DNA of 64,000 nt from Rhizobium sp. RU20A (lineage in GTDB: Bacteria; Pseudomonadota; Alphaproteobacteria; Rhizobiales; Rhizobiaceae), in assembly GCF_900155885.1 (NCBI RefSeq), contig NZ_FTMB01000004.1, forward strand, positions 124,001-188,000. The letters are read 5' to 3'. The notes beneath the pieces were generated by a model, which was not told where the DNA came from, ran no database searches, and saw nothing but the letters and a program-made list of their open reading frames with translations. Both the position numbers and the translations under genes were made by a program. Shown one piece after another: positions 32,612 through 43,082 of this stretch; within the stretch, counting starts at the first letter, position 1; each line of letters begins with the position of its first letter.

Positions 32612-32980
32612 ATGTTCGCAGTCATCAAGACCGGCGGTAAGCAGTACCGCGTTTCGGCCAACGACCTCGTCGTGGTCGAAAAGCTCGCGGGCGAAGCCGG
32701 CGACAAGATCGAATTCACCGAAGTGCTGGTTGTCGGCGAAGGTGCCGATGCCACGATCGGCGCGCCCTTCGTCGAAGGTGCCGTCGTTGTTGCTGAGGTT
32801 GTCGGCCAGAGCCGCGCCAAGAAGGTTCTCTCCTTCAAGAAGCGTCGCCGCCAGAACTCAAAGCGCATCCGTGGCCACCGCCAGCACCAGACCACTGTCC
32901 GCATCGTCGATATCGCGGCAGCCGGCGGCAAGACGAAGAAGGCCTCCAAGAAGGCCGAAGCCGTCGAAGCGGCCGAGTAA
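32612..32980 (+). CDS. rplU: 50S ribosomal protein L21
   Basis: The 122-residue protein begins [14 protein letters not shown] and contains [22 protein letters not shown], the universal L21 signature. The last 20 residues are a Lys/Ala/Glu-rich extension common in rhizobia. It is part of the large ribosomal subunit and binds 23S rRNA. It is followed 27 bases later by rpmA in the usual order. Confidence 0.98.
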   Translation: MFAVIKTGGKQYRVSANDLVVVEKLAGEAGDKIEFTEVLVVGEGADATIGAPFVEGAVVVAEVVGQSRAKKVLSFKKRRRQNSKRIRGHRQHQTTVRIVDIAAAGGKTKKASKKAEAVEAAE

Positions 32981-33007
32981 GTTCAGGACAGGTAAAGGAG
33001 AAAACCC

Positions 33008-33277
33008 ATGGCACACAAAAAAGCTGGCGGCTCCTCGCGCAACGGTCGCGATTCCGAGTCCAAGCGCCTCGGCGTGAAGAAGTTCGGCGGCGAAACCGTC
33101 ATTGCAGGCAACATTATCGTCCGCCAGCGCGGCACGAAGTGGCATCCGGGCGCCAATGTCGGCCTTGGCAAGGACCACACGATTTTCGCGCTTACGGCCG
33201 GCAATGTGAATTTCCGTACGAAAGCCAACGGTCGCGTCTACGTGTCCGTCATGCCAGTAGCGGAAGCAGCGGAATAA
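33008..33277 (+). CDS. rpmA: 50S ribosomal protein L27
   Basis: The 89-residue protein begins [20 protein letters not shown], continues with the conserved [19 protein letters not shown], and is of standard length. L27 reaches the peptidyl-transferase centre through its N-terminus. The gene has an aaaggag ribosome site and follows rplU. An intrinsic terminator lies about 80 bases downstream. Confidence 0.98.
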   Translation: MAHKKAGGSSRNGRDSESKRLGVKKFGGETVIAGNIIVRQRGTKWHPGANVGLGKDHTIFALTAGNVNFRTKANGRVYVSVMPVAEAAE

Positions 33278-33358
33278 GCCGGTAGCGCTCTAAAACAGCC
33301 GGCGTCCCATCGACCCGGCTGGAGCAGCGTCTAATCGCTCAGGTCCCGAGACAATCGG

Positions 33359-33394
33359 AAGGGGAGATGGGGCAAGTCCCATCTCCCCTTTTCG
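33359..33394 (+). terminator. Intrinsic terminator after rplU-rpmA
   Basis: A perfect 13-bp stem (aaggggagatggg, 33359-33371; cccatctcccctt, 33378-33390) with a 6-base loop runs into T residues (tttt, then cgtcttg). It ends about 10 bases before the ribosome site of the next gene, so read-through or a promoter inside this short space is needed for the GNAT pair. Confidence 0.85.
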
Positions 33395-33417
33395 TCTTGT
33401 CCAAGGAGGACCTGATC

Positions 33418-34050
33418 ATGCAAAGCGAAATGTTGAGGGTAGACCCATCCCGGTCTCCCGAAGAGCGGTTGAGGCCGCAGAGGTCAAGGACCGATTGCCC
33501 GATATTGTTAACTCCCAGGCTCGTTCTCAGAGCGCCCCTGGAAGACGATGTCGACGCCCTTGCCCATCTTGCCAACAACGCCAACATTGCCACCATGGTC
33601 TCGCGCATGCCGCATCCCTACACGGTGGTGGACGCGCAGGACTTTGTCCGACGCGCGAATGCGGGCACGATTGGCAAGTGCGTCTACGCGATTACCAAAG
33701 CGGATGACGGCGCCTTCCTCGGTTGCTGCGGCATCGAGGGTGACGCGATGGGAACGACGGTCGAGCTCGGCTACTGGCTGGGGGAGCCGTACTGGAACGA
33801 GGGCTATGCGACGGAAGCCGCGCAGGCGCTGACGGACATGGCCTTCCGCACCCGTGACATCAGCCATATGGATGCGCGCTGCCGGGTCATGAACGTTGCC
33901 TCGCGCCGGGTCATCCAGAAGTGCGGGTTCCAGTTCCAGGGCAGCGGTCTCGTGCCGAGTCTCGCGCTCGGCGGCTCCATTGCGGTCGAATGGTACAGGC
34001 TGGATCGCAAGACCTGGATGTCGCTGCGAAGCTGGGGGACCGGACGATGA
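33418..34050 (+). CDS. GNAT-family N-acetyltransferase (RimJ/RimL-like)
   Basis: The 210-residue protein has the GNAT fold: LTPRLVLRAPLEDDVDALAHL at the start, the beta4 strand with AMGTTVELGYWLGEPYWNEGYATEA (acetyl-CoA P-loop and adjacent motif), and the late NVASRRVIQKCGFQ. It resembles enzymes that acetylate ribosomal protein N-termini or small molecules, and its position after rpmA is common in rhizobia. The start at 33418 has a strong aaggagga site. It overlaps the next GNAT gene by four bases. Confidence 0.9.
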   Translation: MQSEMLRVDPSRSPEERLRPQRSRTDCPILLTPRLVLRAPLEDDVDALAHLANNANIATMVSRMPHPYTVVDAQDFVRRANAGTIGKCVYAITKADDGAFLGCCGIEGDAMGTTVELGYWLGEPYWNEGYATEAAQALTDMAFRTRDISHMDARCRVMNVASRRVIQKCGFQFQGSGLVPSLALGGSIAVEWYRLDRKTWMSLRSWGTGR

Positions 34051-34628
34051 ACGCGCATGTCGTTTCGCCCCTCGTCCGCGCGCCACTGACCATGCTGGGG
34101 CCGGAGCCGGTTATTGTCACCGGTTCCGTCACCTTGCGGCCCCACCGTCTCGCAGATGCTGATGCGATCGCGGCGTCCCTGTCTGACGGCCGGGTATCTT
34201 CCATGCTGGCGCGGGTGCCTGCACCCTATTTCCGCCAGGATGCGCTCGACTGGCTGGTGCCGGTGACCTCCGGCCTGCTGCCGGGCTGGCGGCTTGCCGT
34301 CACCTGCGGCGACGATACCCATCTCGGTTCGGTCTCGATCGAGCCGCGCGGGGGACGCTGGGAGCTCGGCTACTGGGTCAATCGCTTCTTCTGGAGCAGG
34401 GGGATCGGGAGGGCGGCCGTTCATGCTGCGCTCGACCGCTTCTTCCGGCGCATGCCGGAGGCGGAGGTCGATGCGAGCATCTTCGCCGACAATCCGGCTT
34501 CGCTGGAGCTCGCCCGCAAGCTCGGTTTCGAGGTGACGGGCTGCGAAGAGGTCTACAGCGCGGGACGGGCCAGCATGGTCATGGCGATCACACTGACGCT
34601 CGATGCGGCGGGCCTGACCCGGCCGTGA
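34047..34628 (+). CDS. GNAT-family N-acetyltransferase
   Basis: The 193-residue protein contains VTLRPHRLADADAIAASL, the ELGYWVNRFFWSRGIGRAAV acetyl-CoA motif and DNPASLELARKLGFEVTG. It is related to but clearly diverged from the upstream GNAT protein, which suggests an old tandem duplication with different targets. It starts at the ATGA overlap with its neighbour, without an independent strong ribosome site, so translational coupling is likely. Confidence 0.9.
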   Translation: MNAHVVSPLVRAPLTMLGPEPVIVTGSVTLRPHRLADADAIAASLSDGRVSSMLARVPAPYFRQDALDWLVPVTSGLLPGWRLAVTCGDDTHLGSVSIEPRGGRWELGYWVNRFFWSRGIGRAAVHAALDRFFRRMPEAEVDASIFADNPASLELARKLGFEVTGCEEVYSAGRASMVMAITLTLDAAGLTRP

Positions 34629-35807
<1,179 letters not shown>

Positions 35808-35808
35808 C

Positions 35809-36978
35809 ATGAGCGCCAACCGCAAACCGCTCGCAAAGCATCGCCGCATCGTCATCAAGATCGGCTCGGCGCTTCTGGTGGATCGCGGATCGGGCCTGAA
35901 GAAGGCCTGGCTGGAGGGCATGTGCGCGGATATTGCCGCCCTTCGTGCCCAGGGCGTGGAGGTGCTCGTGGTGTCTTCGGGGGCTATTGCGCTTGGCCGC
36001 ACCGTTCTTGGTCTTGCGGCCGGTGTCCTCAAGCTGGAGGAAAGCCAGGCGGCGGCGGCGGTCGGGCAGATCGCGCTGGCGCGCGCCTGGTCCGATGGAC
36101 TTTCGACAGACGGGATCGTGGCAGGCCAGATCCTTCTTACGCTCGGTGACACCGAAGAACGGCGACGCTATCTCAATGCCCGCGCCACGATCCAGCAGCT
36201 CCTGAAACTCGGTGTCGTGCCCGTCATCAACGAGAACGACACGGTGGCGACCACCGAAATCCGCTATGGCGACAATGACCGTCTGGCCGCCCGTGTGGCG
36301 ACCATGGCGGGCGCGGATCTCCTCGTGCTGCTTTCCGACATTGACGGGCTCTACACGGCGCCGCCGCATCTCGACCCCGATGCGCGGTTCCTGGAGGTGA
36401 TTCCGGAGATCACTGCCGAGATCGAGGCGATGGCAGGCGGTGCGGCGTCGGAATTGTCGCGCGGCGGCATGCGCACCAAGATCGACGCGGGAAAAATCGC
36501 GACGACGGCGGGTTGCGCGATGATCATCGCGTCGGGCAAGACCGACCGGCCGCTGTCTGCCGTGGAGGCGGGCGCGCGGTCCTCCTTCTTCCAGCCGGCG
36601 CGTCATCCGGTGACGGCACGCAAGACCTGGATTGCCGGGCAGTTGCTGCCGGCCGGCAGTATTGCCATCGATGCGGGGGCGGAAACGGCGCTGCGGGGCG
36701 GCAAGAGCCTGCTGCCGGCCGGTGTCCGTCAGGTGACGGGCTCGTTCAGCCGCGGCGATACGATTGCGATCATCGGCTCTGCCGGGCGGGAGATCGCGCG
36801 CGGGCTTGCCGGCTACGACGCCGACGAGGCGCGGCAGATCGCGGGACGCAAGTCGCCTGAGATCGCGGCGATTCTCGGCTATGCCGGACGCGCGGCCATG
36901 GTGCATCGCGACGATCTGGTGATGACGACGCCCGACAAGCGCGAGGCCGCCGAAACAAGGACCACTGCCAATGCTTGA
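35809..36978 (+). CDS. proB: Glutamate 5-kinase
   Basis: The 389-residue protein carries the amino acid kinase domain ([49 protein letters not shown]) and a C-terminal PUA domain (about 285-370). It phosphorylates glutamate with ATP in the first step of proline synthesis and is normally feedback-inhibited by proline. It overlaps proA by eight bases, so both committed steps are co-translated. Confidence 0.97.
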   Translation: MSANRKPLAKHRRIVIKIGSALLVDRGSGLKKAWLEGMCADIAALRAQGVEVLVVSSGAIALGRTVLGLAAGVLKLEESQAAAAVGQIALARAWSDGLSTDGIVAGQILLTLGDTEERRRYLNARATIQQLLKLGVVPVINENDTVATTEIRYGDNDRLAARVATMAGADLLVLLSDIDGLYTAPPHLDPDARFLEVIPEITAEIEAMAGGAASELSRGGMRTKIDAGKIATTAGCAMIIASGKTDRPLSAVEAGARSSFFQPARHPVTARKTWIAGQLLPAGSIAIDAGAETALRGGKSLLPAGVRQVTGSFSRGDTIAIIGSAGREIARGLAGYDADEARQIAGRKSPEIAAILGYAGRAAMVHRDDLVMTTPDKREAAETRTTANA

Positions 36979-38251
36979 GACTGCGGACCGGACGGACATC
37001 CAAACGCTGATGGCGACGATCGGCCGCCAGGCCAAGGCCGCAGGGCGTCCGCTGGCGACGGCATCCGCCCAGCGGAAGCGTGCCGCGCTGCTGGCGATGG
37101 CGGATCGCATCGATGTGGAAAGCAGCACCGTTCTTTCCGCGAATGCCCTCGATGTTGAGGCGGCGAAGGAGGCTGGTGTCTCCGGCTCCTTCCTCGATCG
37201 CCTGACACTGACACCGCAGCGCATTGCGGACATGGCGAACGGCATCCGGGCGATTGCCGATCTGAAGGATCCGGTGGGAGACATCATTGCCGAATGGGAC
37301 CGGCCGAACGGGCTGCATATCGAGCGCGTGCGCACGCCGCTCGGTGTCATCGGCGTCATCTACGAGAGCCGGCCGAATGTGACGGCGGATGCCGGCGCGC
37401 TGTGCCTCAAGGCCGGCAATGCCGTTATCCTGCGTGGCGGCTCGGACAGCCTGCATTCGTCGGCCGCCATTCATGCCTGCCTCGTCGAAGGACTGAAGGC
37501 AGCCGGCCTGCCGGAACATGCGATCCAGATGGTGCCGGTCGCGGACCGCGCAGCCGTCGGCGCCATGCTGGGTGGCCTCGATGGCGCGATCGACGTCATT
37601 GTGCCGCGGGGCGGCAAAAGCCTCGTGGCGCGGGTGCAGAACGAGGCACGTGTGCCGGTCTTTGCGCATCTCGAAGGCCTCTGCCATGTCTATGTAGACC
37701 GGTCCGCCGATCTCGACATGGCCGTTGCCATCGTCGTCAATGCCAAAATGCGGCGCACCGGCATTTGCGGGGCGGCCGAGACGCTGCTGATCGACCGCGC
37801 TGATGCGGACCGGCTGCTGGCGCCGCTGGTCGAGGCGCTGGTGAAAGCGGGCTGCGACGTGCGGGCGACGAAGGAAATCCGCGATCGCATCGGTGATCTC
37901 GGGGCGGCGACCGACGAGGACTGGCGCACCGAATACCTCGACGCCATCATTTCGGTCAGCCTCGTGGACGGCGTTTCCGGCGCCATCGACCATATCAACC
38001 GCTGGTCCTCTTCCCATACCGAAGCGATCATTGCCGAGAATGCAGATGCGGTGGCGCGCTTCTTCAACGAAATCGATTCGGCGATCCTGCTGCACAATGC
38101 CTCGACGCAATTTGCCGATGGCGGGGAATTCGGTATGGGCGGCGAGATCGGCATTGCCACGGGCAAGATGCATGCGCGCGGTCCCGTCGGCGTCGAGCAA
38201 TTGACCTCCTTCAAGTACAGGGTGCGTGGCACCGGTCAGGTCAGGCCCTGA
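36971..38251 (+). CDS. proA: Glutamate-5-semialdehyde dehydrogenase (gamma-glutamyl phosphate reductase)
   Basis: The 426-residue enzyme of the aldehyde dehydrogenase fold contains [26 protein letters not shown], and the catalytic Cys266 in [13 protein letters not shown]. It reduces gamma-glutamyl phosphate with NADPH to the semialdehyde that cyclises on the way to proline. The C-terminal [21 protein letters not shown] is fully conserved. It is directly followed by nadD. Confidence 0.97.
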   Translation: MLETADRTDIQTLMATIGRQAKAAGRPLATASAQRKRAALLAMADRIDVESSTVLSANALDVEAAKEAGVSGSFLDRLTLTPQRIADMANGIRAIADLKDPVGDIIAEWDRPNGLHIERVRTPLGVIGVIYESRPNVTADAGALCLKAGNAVILRGGSDSLHSSAAIHACLVEGLKAAGLPEHAIQMVPVADRAAVGAMLGGLDGAIDVIVPRGGKSLVARVQNEARVPVFAHLEGLCHVYVDRSADLDMAVAIVVNAKMRRTGICGAAETLLIDRADADRLLAPLVEALVKAGCDVRATKEIRDRIGDLGAATDEDWRTEYLDAIISVSLVDGVSGAIDHINRWSSSHTEAIIAENADAVARFFNEIDSAILLHNASTQFADGGEFGMGGEIGIATGKMHARGPVGVEQLTSFKYRVRGTGQVRP

Positions 38252-38896
38252 GTGCGTGACGACGCGGGTGTGGACGAGCACTATCTGAGGATGCCGCATG
38301 TCGAGCGCGGCATGCGCATCGGCCTGTTCGGCGGCTCCTTCAATCCGCCGCATGAGGGCCATGTGCTGGTGGCGGAAACGGCGCTGCGGCGCCTTCACCT
38401 CGACCAGCTTTGGTGGATCGTGACGCCGGGCAATCCACTGAAGGATCATCGCCAGCTGGCGCCCCTTGCGGAACGGCTGGCACTGTGCGAGGCCATGGCG
38501 AAAAACCCGCGCATTCGGGTCACGGCCTTTGAAAAGCGGCTCGGCCAGAGCTTTACGGCCAATACGCTGAAGATCGTCAAGGCGCGCAATCCCGGAATCC
38601 GATTCGTTTGGATCATGGGCGCCGACAATCTCGCGAGCTTCCACCGCTGGCAGCGTTGGCAGGATATCGCCCGTACCTTTCCGATTGCCGTGGTGGATCG
38701 GCCGGGATCGACGCTTGCCTATCTCTCCAGCCGCATGGCGCGCACCTTTGATTATGCGCGCGTTGACGAGGATCATGCGGCGACGCTTGCGACCTGCCCG
38801 GCGCCCGCCTGGACCTTCATTCACGGGCCGCGATCGAGCCTCAGCTCATCGGCGCTCAGGGCCGCATCTTGGGGCAAAAGGGACAAACCAGCGTAA
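38252..38896 (+). CDS. nadD: Nicotinate-nucleotide adenylyltransferase
   Basis: The protein has the nucleotidyltransferase motif GLFGGSFNPPHEGH, then WWIVTPGNPLK, FVWIMGADNLASFHRW and the C-terminal GPRSSLSSSALR, all diagnostic of NadD. It converts nicotinate mononucleotide plus ATP into deamido-NAD. The start is uncertain: GTG 38252 directly abuts the proA stop, while ATG 38291 begins nearer the conserved core but has a ribosome-like sequence too close to it. The total length is 214 or 201 residues accordingly. Confidence 0.95.
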   Translation: MRDDAGVDEHYLRMPHVERGMRIGLFGGSFNPPHEGHVLVAETALRRLHLDQLWWIVTPGNPLKDHRQLAPLAERLALCEAMAKNPRIRVTAFEKRLGQSFTANTLKIVKARNPGIRFVWIMGADNLASFHRWQRWQDIARTFPIAVVDRPGSTLAYLSSRMARTFDYARVDEDHAATLATCPAPAWTFIHGPRSSLSSSALRAASWGKRDKPA

Positions 38897-38940
38897 AAAC
38901 CTGTCGGCAACTTCTTGCGTCTTGAAACGTTAACGCTTCA

Positions 38941-39432
38941 GTGCCACTTTTTTCGAGCGGACGAAGCGCCAATTCGCGCCGCTTACTGCCTGTTACCGTC
39001 ATAGGGAAAGGGAAAACTCTGACAACAGTGCACGCAAAGGCAAGTGCTCGTAGCACTTTCCACAAGAGCCCGGAACGCAGCGACGATGCAGCCGGCCGCG
39101 CTCTTCAACTGGTCCTCGAAAGCCTCGAGGACTCCAAGGCAGAAGATATCGTGACAATCGACATTGCCGGCAAATCGGCGCTCGGGGACTTCATGGTGGT
39201 CGTCTCCGGCCGCTCGACGCGTCACGTCATGGCGATTGCCGATCACCTGATCAGCGACCTGAAGGATGAAGGCTTCGGGAATTCCCGTGTCGAAGGGCTT
39301 GATGCCGGCGACTGGGTACTGATCGACACCGGCGACGTGATCGTTCACGTCTTCCGTCCGGAGATCCGGGAGTTCTACAACATCGAGAAGATGTGGCAGG
39401 CGCCCGACCTCGACGACGAGACCATTCATTAG
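38941..39432 (+). CDS. rsfS: Ribosomal silencing factor RsfS
   Basis: The core (VLESLEDSKAEDIVTIDIAGKSALGDFMVVVSGRSTRHVMAIADHL ... GDWVLIDTGDVIVHVFRPEIREFYNIEKMW) is the RsfS/Iojap signature. RsfS binds L14 on the 50S subunit and prevents subunit joining when nutrients are scarce. No ATG lies in the early frame: GTG 38941 (163 residues) or GTG 39028 (134 residues) could be the start, the second giving a start closer to the core. It sits between nadD and rlmH as in most bacteria. Confidence 0.95.
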   Translation: MPLFSSGRSANSRRLLPVTVIGKGKTLTTVHAKASARSTFHKSPERSDDAAGRALQLVLESLEDSKAEDIVTIDIAGKSALGDFMVVVSGRSTRHVMAIADHLISDLKDEGFGNSRVEGLDAGDWVLIDTGDVIVHVFRPEIREFYNIEKMWQAPDLDDETIH

Positions 39433-39560
39433 CCGGGCAAGCGAACCGGGCATAAGGCCGTGACATCTTCGCCTGTTGCGAAGGGCTTGACGGCTCGTCC
39501 GTGACCGCAGATGAGGGCTGACGCCCTCCGTTCCCCTCGGTGGGCGGCGGGAGAGACAAG

Positions 39561-40043
39561 ATGCGTGTCAGCCTGTTTGCCGTCGGCCGCCTGAAATCAG
39601 GTCCCGAAAAGGACCTCGCCAATCGATACATCGACCGTTTCGCCAAGTCAGGGCCTGCGGTAGGCCTCGAATTTGGCCGTATGATCGAGGTTAATGAAAG
39701 TCGCGCCGGCAATGCCGAGACGCGCAAGCGGGACGAGGCGGCCGAGCTTGAGAAGGTGCTGACCGAGCAGACGCAACTCGTGCTGCTGGACGAGCGCGGC
39801 AAGATGATCGGCTCGGAAGAGTTCGCCAGCCGCATCGGCAACTGGCGGGACAATGGACGGCGCGATGTGGTCTTCGCTATCGGCGGTGCCGACGGGCTGC
39901 TGCCATCCCTCCATGATCGCGCCGCCGAGGTTCTCTGTTTCGGCCGCATGACCTGGCCGCACCAGATTGCCCGTATCCTTCTCGCCGAACAGCTCTACCG
40001 TGCTACGACGATCCTGTCGGGCCATCCCTACCATCGTGTCTGA
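39561..40043 (+). CDS. rlmH: 23S rRNA pseudouridine(1915) N3-methyltransferase RlmH
   Basis: The 160-residue SPOUT-class methyltransferase begins MRVSLFAVGRLKSGPEKDL, has the knot elements LVLLDERGKMIGSEEFA and FAIGGADGL, and ends with the conserved LLAEQLYRATTILSGHPYHR. It methylates pseudouridine 1915 in helix 69 of 23S rRNA on the 70S ribosome. The ATG 39561 has a gggagag site. About 209 bases without recognisable features separate it from the EnvC-like gene. Confidence 0.97.
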   Translation: MRVSLFAVGRLKSGPEKDLANRYIDRFAKSGPAVGLEFGRMIEVNESRAGNAETRKRDEAAELEKVLTEQTQLVLLDERGKMIGSEEFASRIGNWRDNGRRDVVFAIGGADGLLPSLHDRAAEVLCFGRMTWPHQIARILLAEQLYRATTILSGHPYHRV

Positions 40044-40252
40044 TTCTCGGGACGGCAGGTCATCGTCGCATAAGCTTCAGGCGGCTTAATGCAGCAAGCC
40101 GCGTCCTTTCCTCATTTGGCCCCATCGGCATGGCAGGCGGTGTTGTTGCATTGCTTGAAACCCCGGCGGGTGACAGGCACAGTCGCAGGGCACGGGACGG
40201 CGCGAATCAATGGCGGCCGGATTCCCGCCTCAACTTTCAGGATCGTTCGTCG

Positions 40253-41671
40253 ATGAAGCGTTCTCCGGCATGGCGCAGGCATTTCGCCCTTTCGGCGGGC
40301 TGCGGGCTCGTGGTGGCGCTGCTGGCCTCTTCCGGCTGGAGTCAGGAGGGCGACACGCCTGCGACGTCGCTACCGGAGCCGGCGGCGACCGCCTCGGTGC
40401 CGCCCCAGCACGATGCGGCGGCTGACCTTGCCGGCCGGCGGGACCGGACGCGGGCGGAGCTCGACGCGCTCTCCCAGTCGATTTCCGTTTCGCGCGAACG
40501 CGCCGCCGAGCTCGAGAAGAGCATTGCCGATCTCGACAAGACCACGCAGACGCTGCGGGCCGAGATCGTCGCCTCAGCCAAGCGCCGCCAGGATCTTGAA
40601 CAGCAGATCCTCATTGGGGAAAAGAAACTGGTGACCTTGCTTGGCAAGGAAGCCGTGGCGAAATCCTCGCTTCTGGCACGCCGCGATGTGCTGTCCGAGG
40701 TCCTGGCCGCCTTGCAGCGCATGGGCCGCAATCCGCCGCCGGCCATGCTGGTCAGCCCTGAAGATGCTCTAAACTCGGTGCGCAGCGCCATCTTGATGGG
40801 TGCGGTGGTGCCCGGTCTTCGCCAGGAGACGGATCGGCTTGTCGCCGATCTCAAGGCGCTGACGGATGTACGCACGCAAATGGTCAAAGAGCGCGATTCG
40901 CTGAAGACCGCCATGCAGTCGGCCAGCGAGGAAGAGCGTCGCACCAATCTGCTGATTGCCGAAAAAGCCAAGCTGCGCGAGCAGAACAGCGCGGATCTTG
41001 CCATTGAAAAGCGCCGTGCCGAGGATCTGGCTGCGCGGTCCACCAGCCTTGACCGGCTGATCGCGGCGCTGGAGACGGAGATTTCCAGTGTGCGCGATGC
41101 GGCGGACGCTGCCCGCCAGCTGGATGCCGAACGGGCTCGCCAGAGCGAGGCGCAGCGGGAGGCGGCGCGGGCGCGGGCCCAACAGGCCGTGCCCGACAAA
41201 AACCGCATTGCTCCCGCATTTGCTTTTATCGACTTGAAGAAGAAACTTCCTCTGCCCGTTGCCGGTACCTTGGTGCGTAAATTCGGTGACGAGGACGGAA
41301 CCGGCCACAGTCTCCAGGGCGCGCTCGTCGAGACGAGCCCCGGTGCGCTGGTGACGGCGCCGTCGGACGGATGGGTGGTCTTCGCCGGCAAGTTCCGCAG
41401 TTATGGGCAGACGATTATTCTCAATCCGGGTGACGGCTACCATGTGGTGCTGACCGGGATGGAGGCGACGAATGTCACGCAGGGGCAATTCGTGGTGGCG
41501 GGCGAACCGCTGGCGACGATGGGTGCCAAACGTGTGGCGAGTGCGACGGCATTGGCGCTGGAAACGGAGCGGCCAACGCTTTACATTGAATTTCGAAAGG
41601 ACGGGAAGCCGGTCGATTCTGGACCCTGGTGGACCGCCGCAGAACCTGGAAAGGCGCGCAATGATTCGTAG
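40253..41671 (+). CDS. EnvC-like murein hydrolase activator with degenerate LytM domain
   Basis: The 472-residue exported protein has a signal peptide (about 1-30, ending SSGWSQ), a long coiled coil (about 60-330; repeated Arg/Glu/Ala heptads) and a C-terminal M23/LytM fold (about 345-460). The zinc-binding positions of active LytM peptidases are not intact: the first His is followed by SLQG without the usual Asp, and the second motif is YHVVLT. That fits an activator of amidases at the division septum rather than a hydrolase. It overlaps ctpA by 11 bases, an arrangement known in rhizobia. Confidence 0.9.
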   Translation: MKRSPAWRRHFALSAGCGLVVALLASSGWSQEGDTPATSLPEPAATASVPPQHDAAADLAGRRDRTRAELDALSQSISVSRERAAELEKSIADLDKTTQTLRAEIVASAKRRQDLEQQILIGEKKLVTLLGKEAVAKSSLLARRDVLSEVLAALQRMGRNPPPAMLVSPEDALNSVRSAILMGAVVPGLRQETDRLVADLKALTDVRTQMVKERDSLKTAMQSASEEERRTNLLIAEKAKLREQNSADLAIEKRRAEDLAARSTSLDRLIAALETEISSVRDAADAARQLDAERARQSEAQREAARARAQQAVPDKNRIAPAFAFIDLKKKLPLPVAGTLVRKFGDEDGTGHSLQGALVETSPGALVTAPSDGWVVFAGKFRSYGQTIILNPGDGYHVVLTGMEATNVTQGQFVVAGEPLATMGAKRVASATALALETERPTLYIEFRKDGKPVDSGPWWTAAEPGKARNDS

Positions 41672-42986
41672 GGTTTCCCTTGTGATGGTCGGGGCGATGG
41701 TGGGTGCCGCGGCGACGGCCACGGTCTATTCGGCTGTTGTTCCCGCCGTGGCGGCCAATCCGTCCACCTATCGCGAACTGTCGATTTTCGGCGATGTGTT
41801 CGAGCGCGTCCGGGCTCAATATGTGACGAAGCCAGAGGACAACAAGCTGATCGAATCGGCGATCAGCGGCATGCTGACCTCGCTCGATCCGCATTCCAGC
41901 TACATGAATGCCAATGATGCCGAGGATATGCGCACGCAGACGCGCGGCGAATTTGGCGGCCTCGGCATCGAGGTCACCATGGAGAACGATCTGGTCAAGG
42001 TAACGAGCCCGATCGACGACACGCCCGCCGCCAAGGCTGGTGTTCTGGCCGGCGACCTGATTTCCAAGATCGACGACAAGGATGTGCGCGGCCTCAAGCT
42101 CGAGGAAGCCGTCGAGAAGATGCGCGGGGCCGTTGGCACGCCCATCAAGCTGACGATCCTGCGCAAGGGTGCCGAAAAGCCGATCGAGATCAGCATCGTG
42201 CGCGACATCATCGCCGTTCGTGCGGTCAAGTATCGCGTCGAGAATGGCAATGTCGGCTATCTGCGCGTCATTTCCTTCACGGAAAAGACCTTCGACGACC
42301 TGAAGAAGGGTATCGAGAAGATCAAGGCGGAAGTGCCGGCCGACAAGCTGAAGGGCTATGTGCTCGACCTGCGCCTCAACCCTGGCGGTCTTCTAGACCA
42401 GGCCATCAACGTCTCCGACGCCTTCCTCGACCGCGGCGAAGTGGTTTCCACGCGCGGCCGCAATCCGGAAGAAACGCGCCGCTTCAACGCGACGCCGGGC
42501 GATCTGACGGACGGCAAGCCGGTCATCGTGCTCGTCAATGGCGGTTCTGCTTCGGCTTCGGAAATCGTCGCCGGCGCGCTGCAGGATCTGAAGCGCGCCA
42601 CGGTTGTCGGCACGCGGTCCTTCGGCAAGGGCTCGGTGCAGACGATCATTCCGCTCGGCGATGCCGGGGCGCTGCGTTTGACGACGGCGCTCTATTACAC
42701 GCCGTCGGGCAAGTCGATCCAGGGCACGGGCATTTCGCCTGACATCAAGGTGGAGCAGCCACTGCCGCCGGAACTGCTCGGCAAGGTCGAGGCCGCCGGC
42801 GAATCGCAGCTCACCGGCCACATCAAGGGCCAGAGCGAGACGGAAGAAGGCTCGGGTTCAATTGCCTATGTGCCGCCGGAAACCAAGGATGACATCCAGC
42901 TGAATTATGCGCTGGACCTGCTCGAAGGCAAGAAGACCGATCCGTCTTTCCCGGCCAATCCGCAGAAAGCGGAACTCAAGCAGTAA
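41661..42986 (+). CDS. ctpA: Carboxy-terminal processing protease CtpA (S41A)
   Basis: The 441-residue protein has a signal peptide (about 1-32), an N-terminal helical part (DPHSSYMNANDAEDM), a PDZ domain (FGGLGIEVTMENDLVKVTSPIDDTPAAKAGV) and the S41 core. The catalytic elements are visible: the Ser in NGGSASASEIVAGAL and the Lys in RSFGKGSVQTI. It is a periplasmic serine protease that removes or trims C-terminal peptides, often of peptidoglycan enzymes. It begins inside the end of the EnvC-like gene, and an intrinsic terminator follows. Confidence 0.96.
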   Translation: MIRRVSLVMVGAMVGAAATATVYSAVVPAVAANPSTYRELSIFGDVFERVRAQYVTKPEDNKLIESAISGMLTSLDPHSSYMNANDAEDMRTQTRGEFGGLGIEVTMENDLVKVTSPIDDTPAAKAGVLAGDLISKIDDKDVRGLKLEEAVEKMRGAVGTPIKLTILRKGAEKPIEISIVRDIIAVRAVKYRVENGNVGYLRVISFTEKTFDDLKKGIEKIKAEVPADKLKGYVLDLRLNPGGLLDQAINVSDAFLDRGEVVSTRGRNPEETRRFNATPGDLTDGKPVIVLVNGGSASASEIVAGALQDLKRATVVGTRSFGKGSVQTIIPLGDAGALRLTTALYYTPSGKSIQGTGISPDIKVEQPLPPELLGKVEAAGESQLTGHIKGQSETEEGSGSIAYVPPETKDDIQLNYALDLLEGKKTDPSFPANPQKAELKQ

Positions 42987-42996
42987 CACGATCATG

Positions 42997-43019
42997 CGGC
43001 CGCCTTCGGGCGGCCGTTT
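42997..43019 (+). terminator. Intrinsic terminator after ctpA
   Basis: An 8-bp perfect GC stem (cggccgcc/ggcggccg, 42997-43004 and 43009-43016) closed by the stable tetraloop ttcg is followed by tttccgttt. It lies 11 bases after the ctpA stop codon. Confidence 0.8.
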
Positions 43020-43082
43020 CCGTTTCGAGCCTCTGCCTTGCAGGCAAATCGCGCATGCGGGCGCGCGGCGAATCAGCTAGCG

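Noticed and set aside
40253-41671. Active M23 zinc endopeptidase
   Set aside because: The LytM fold is present but the His/Asp and His-x-His zinc ligands are not, so an activator role fits better.
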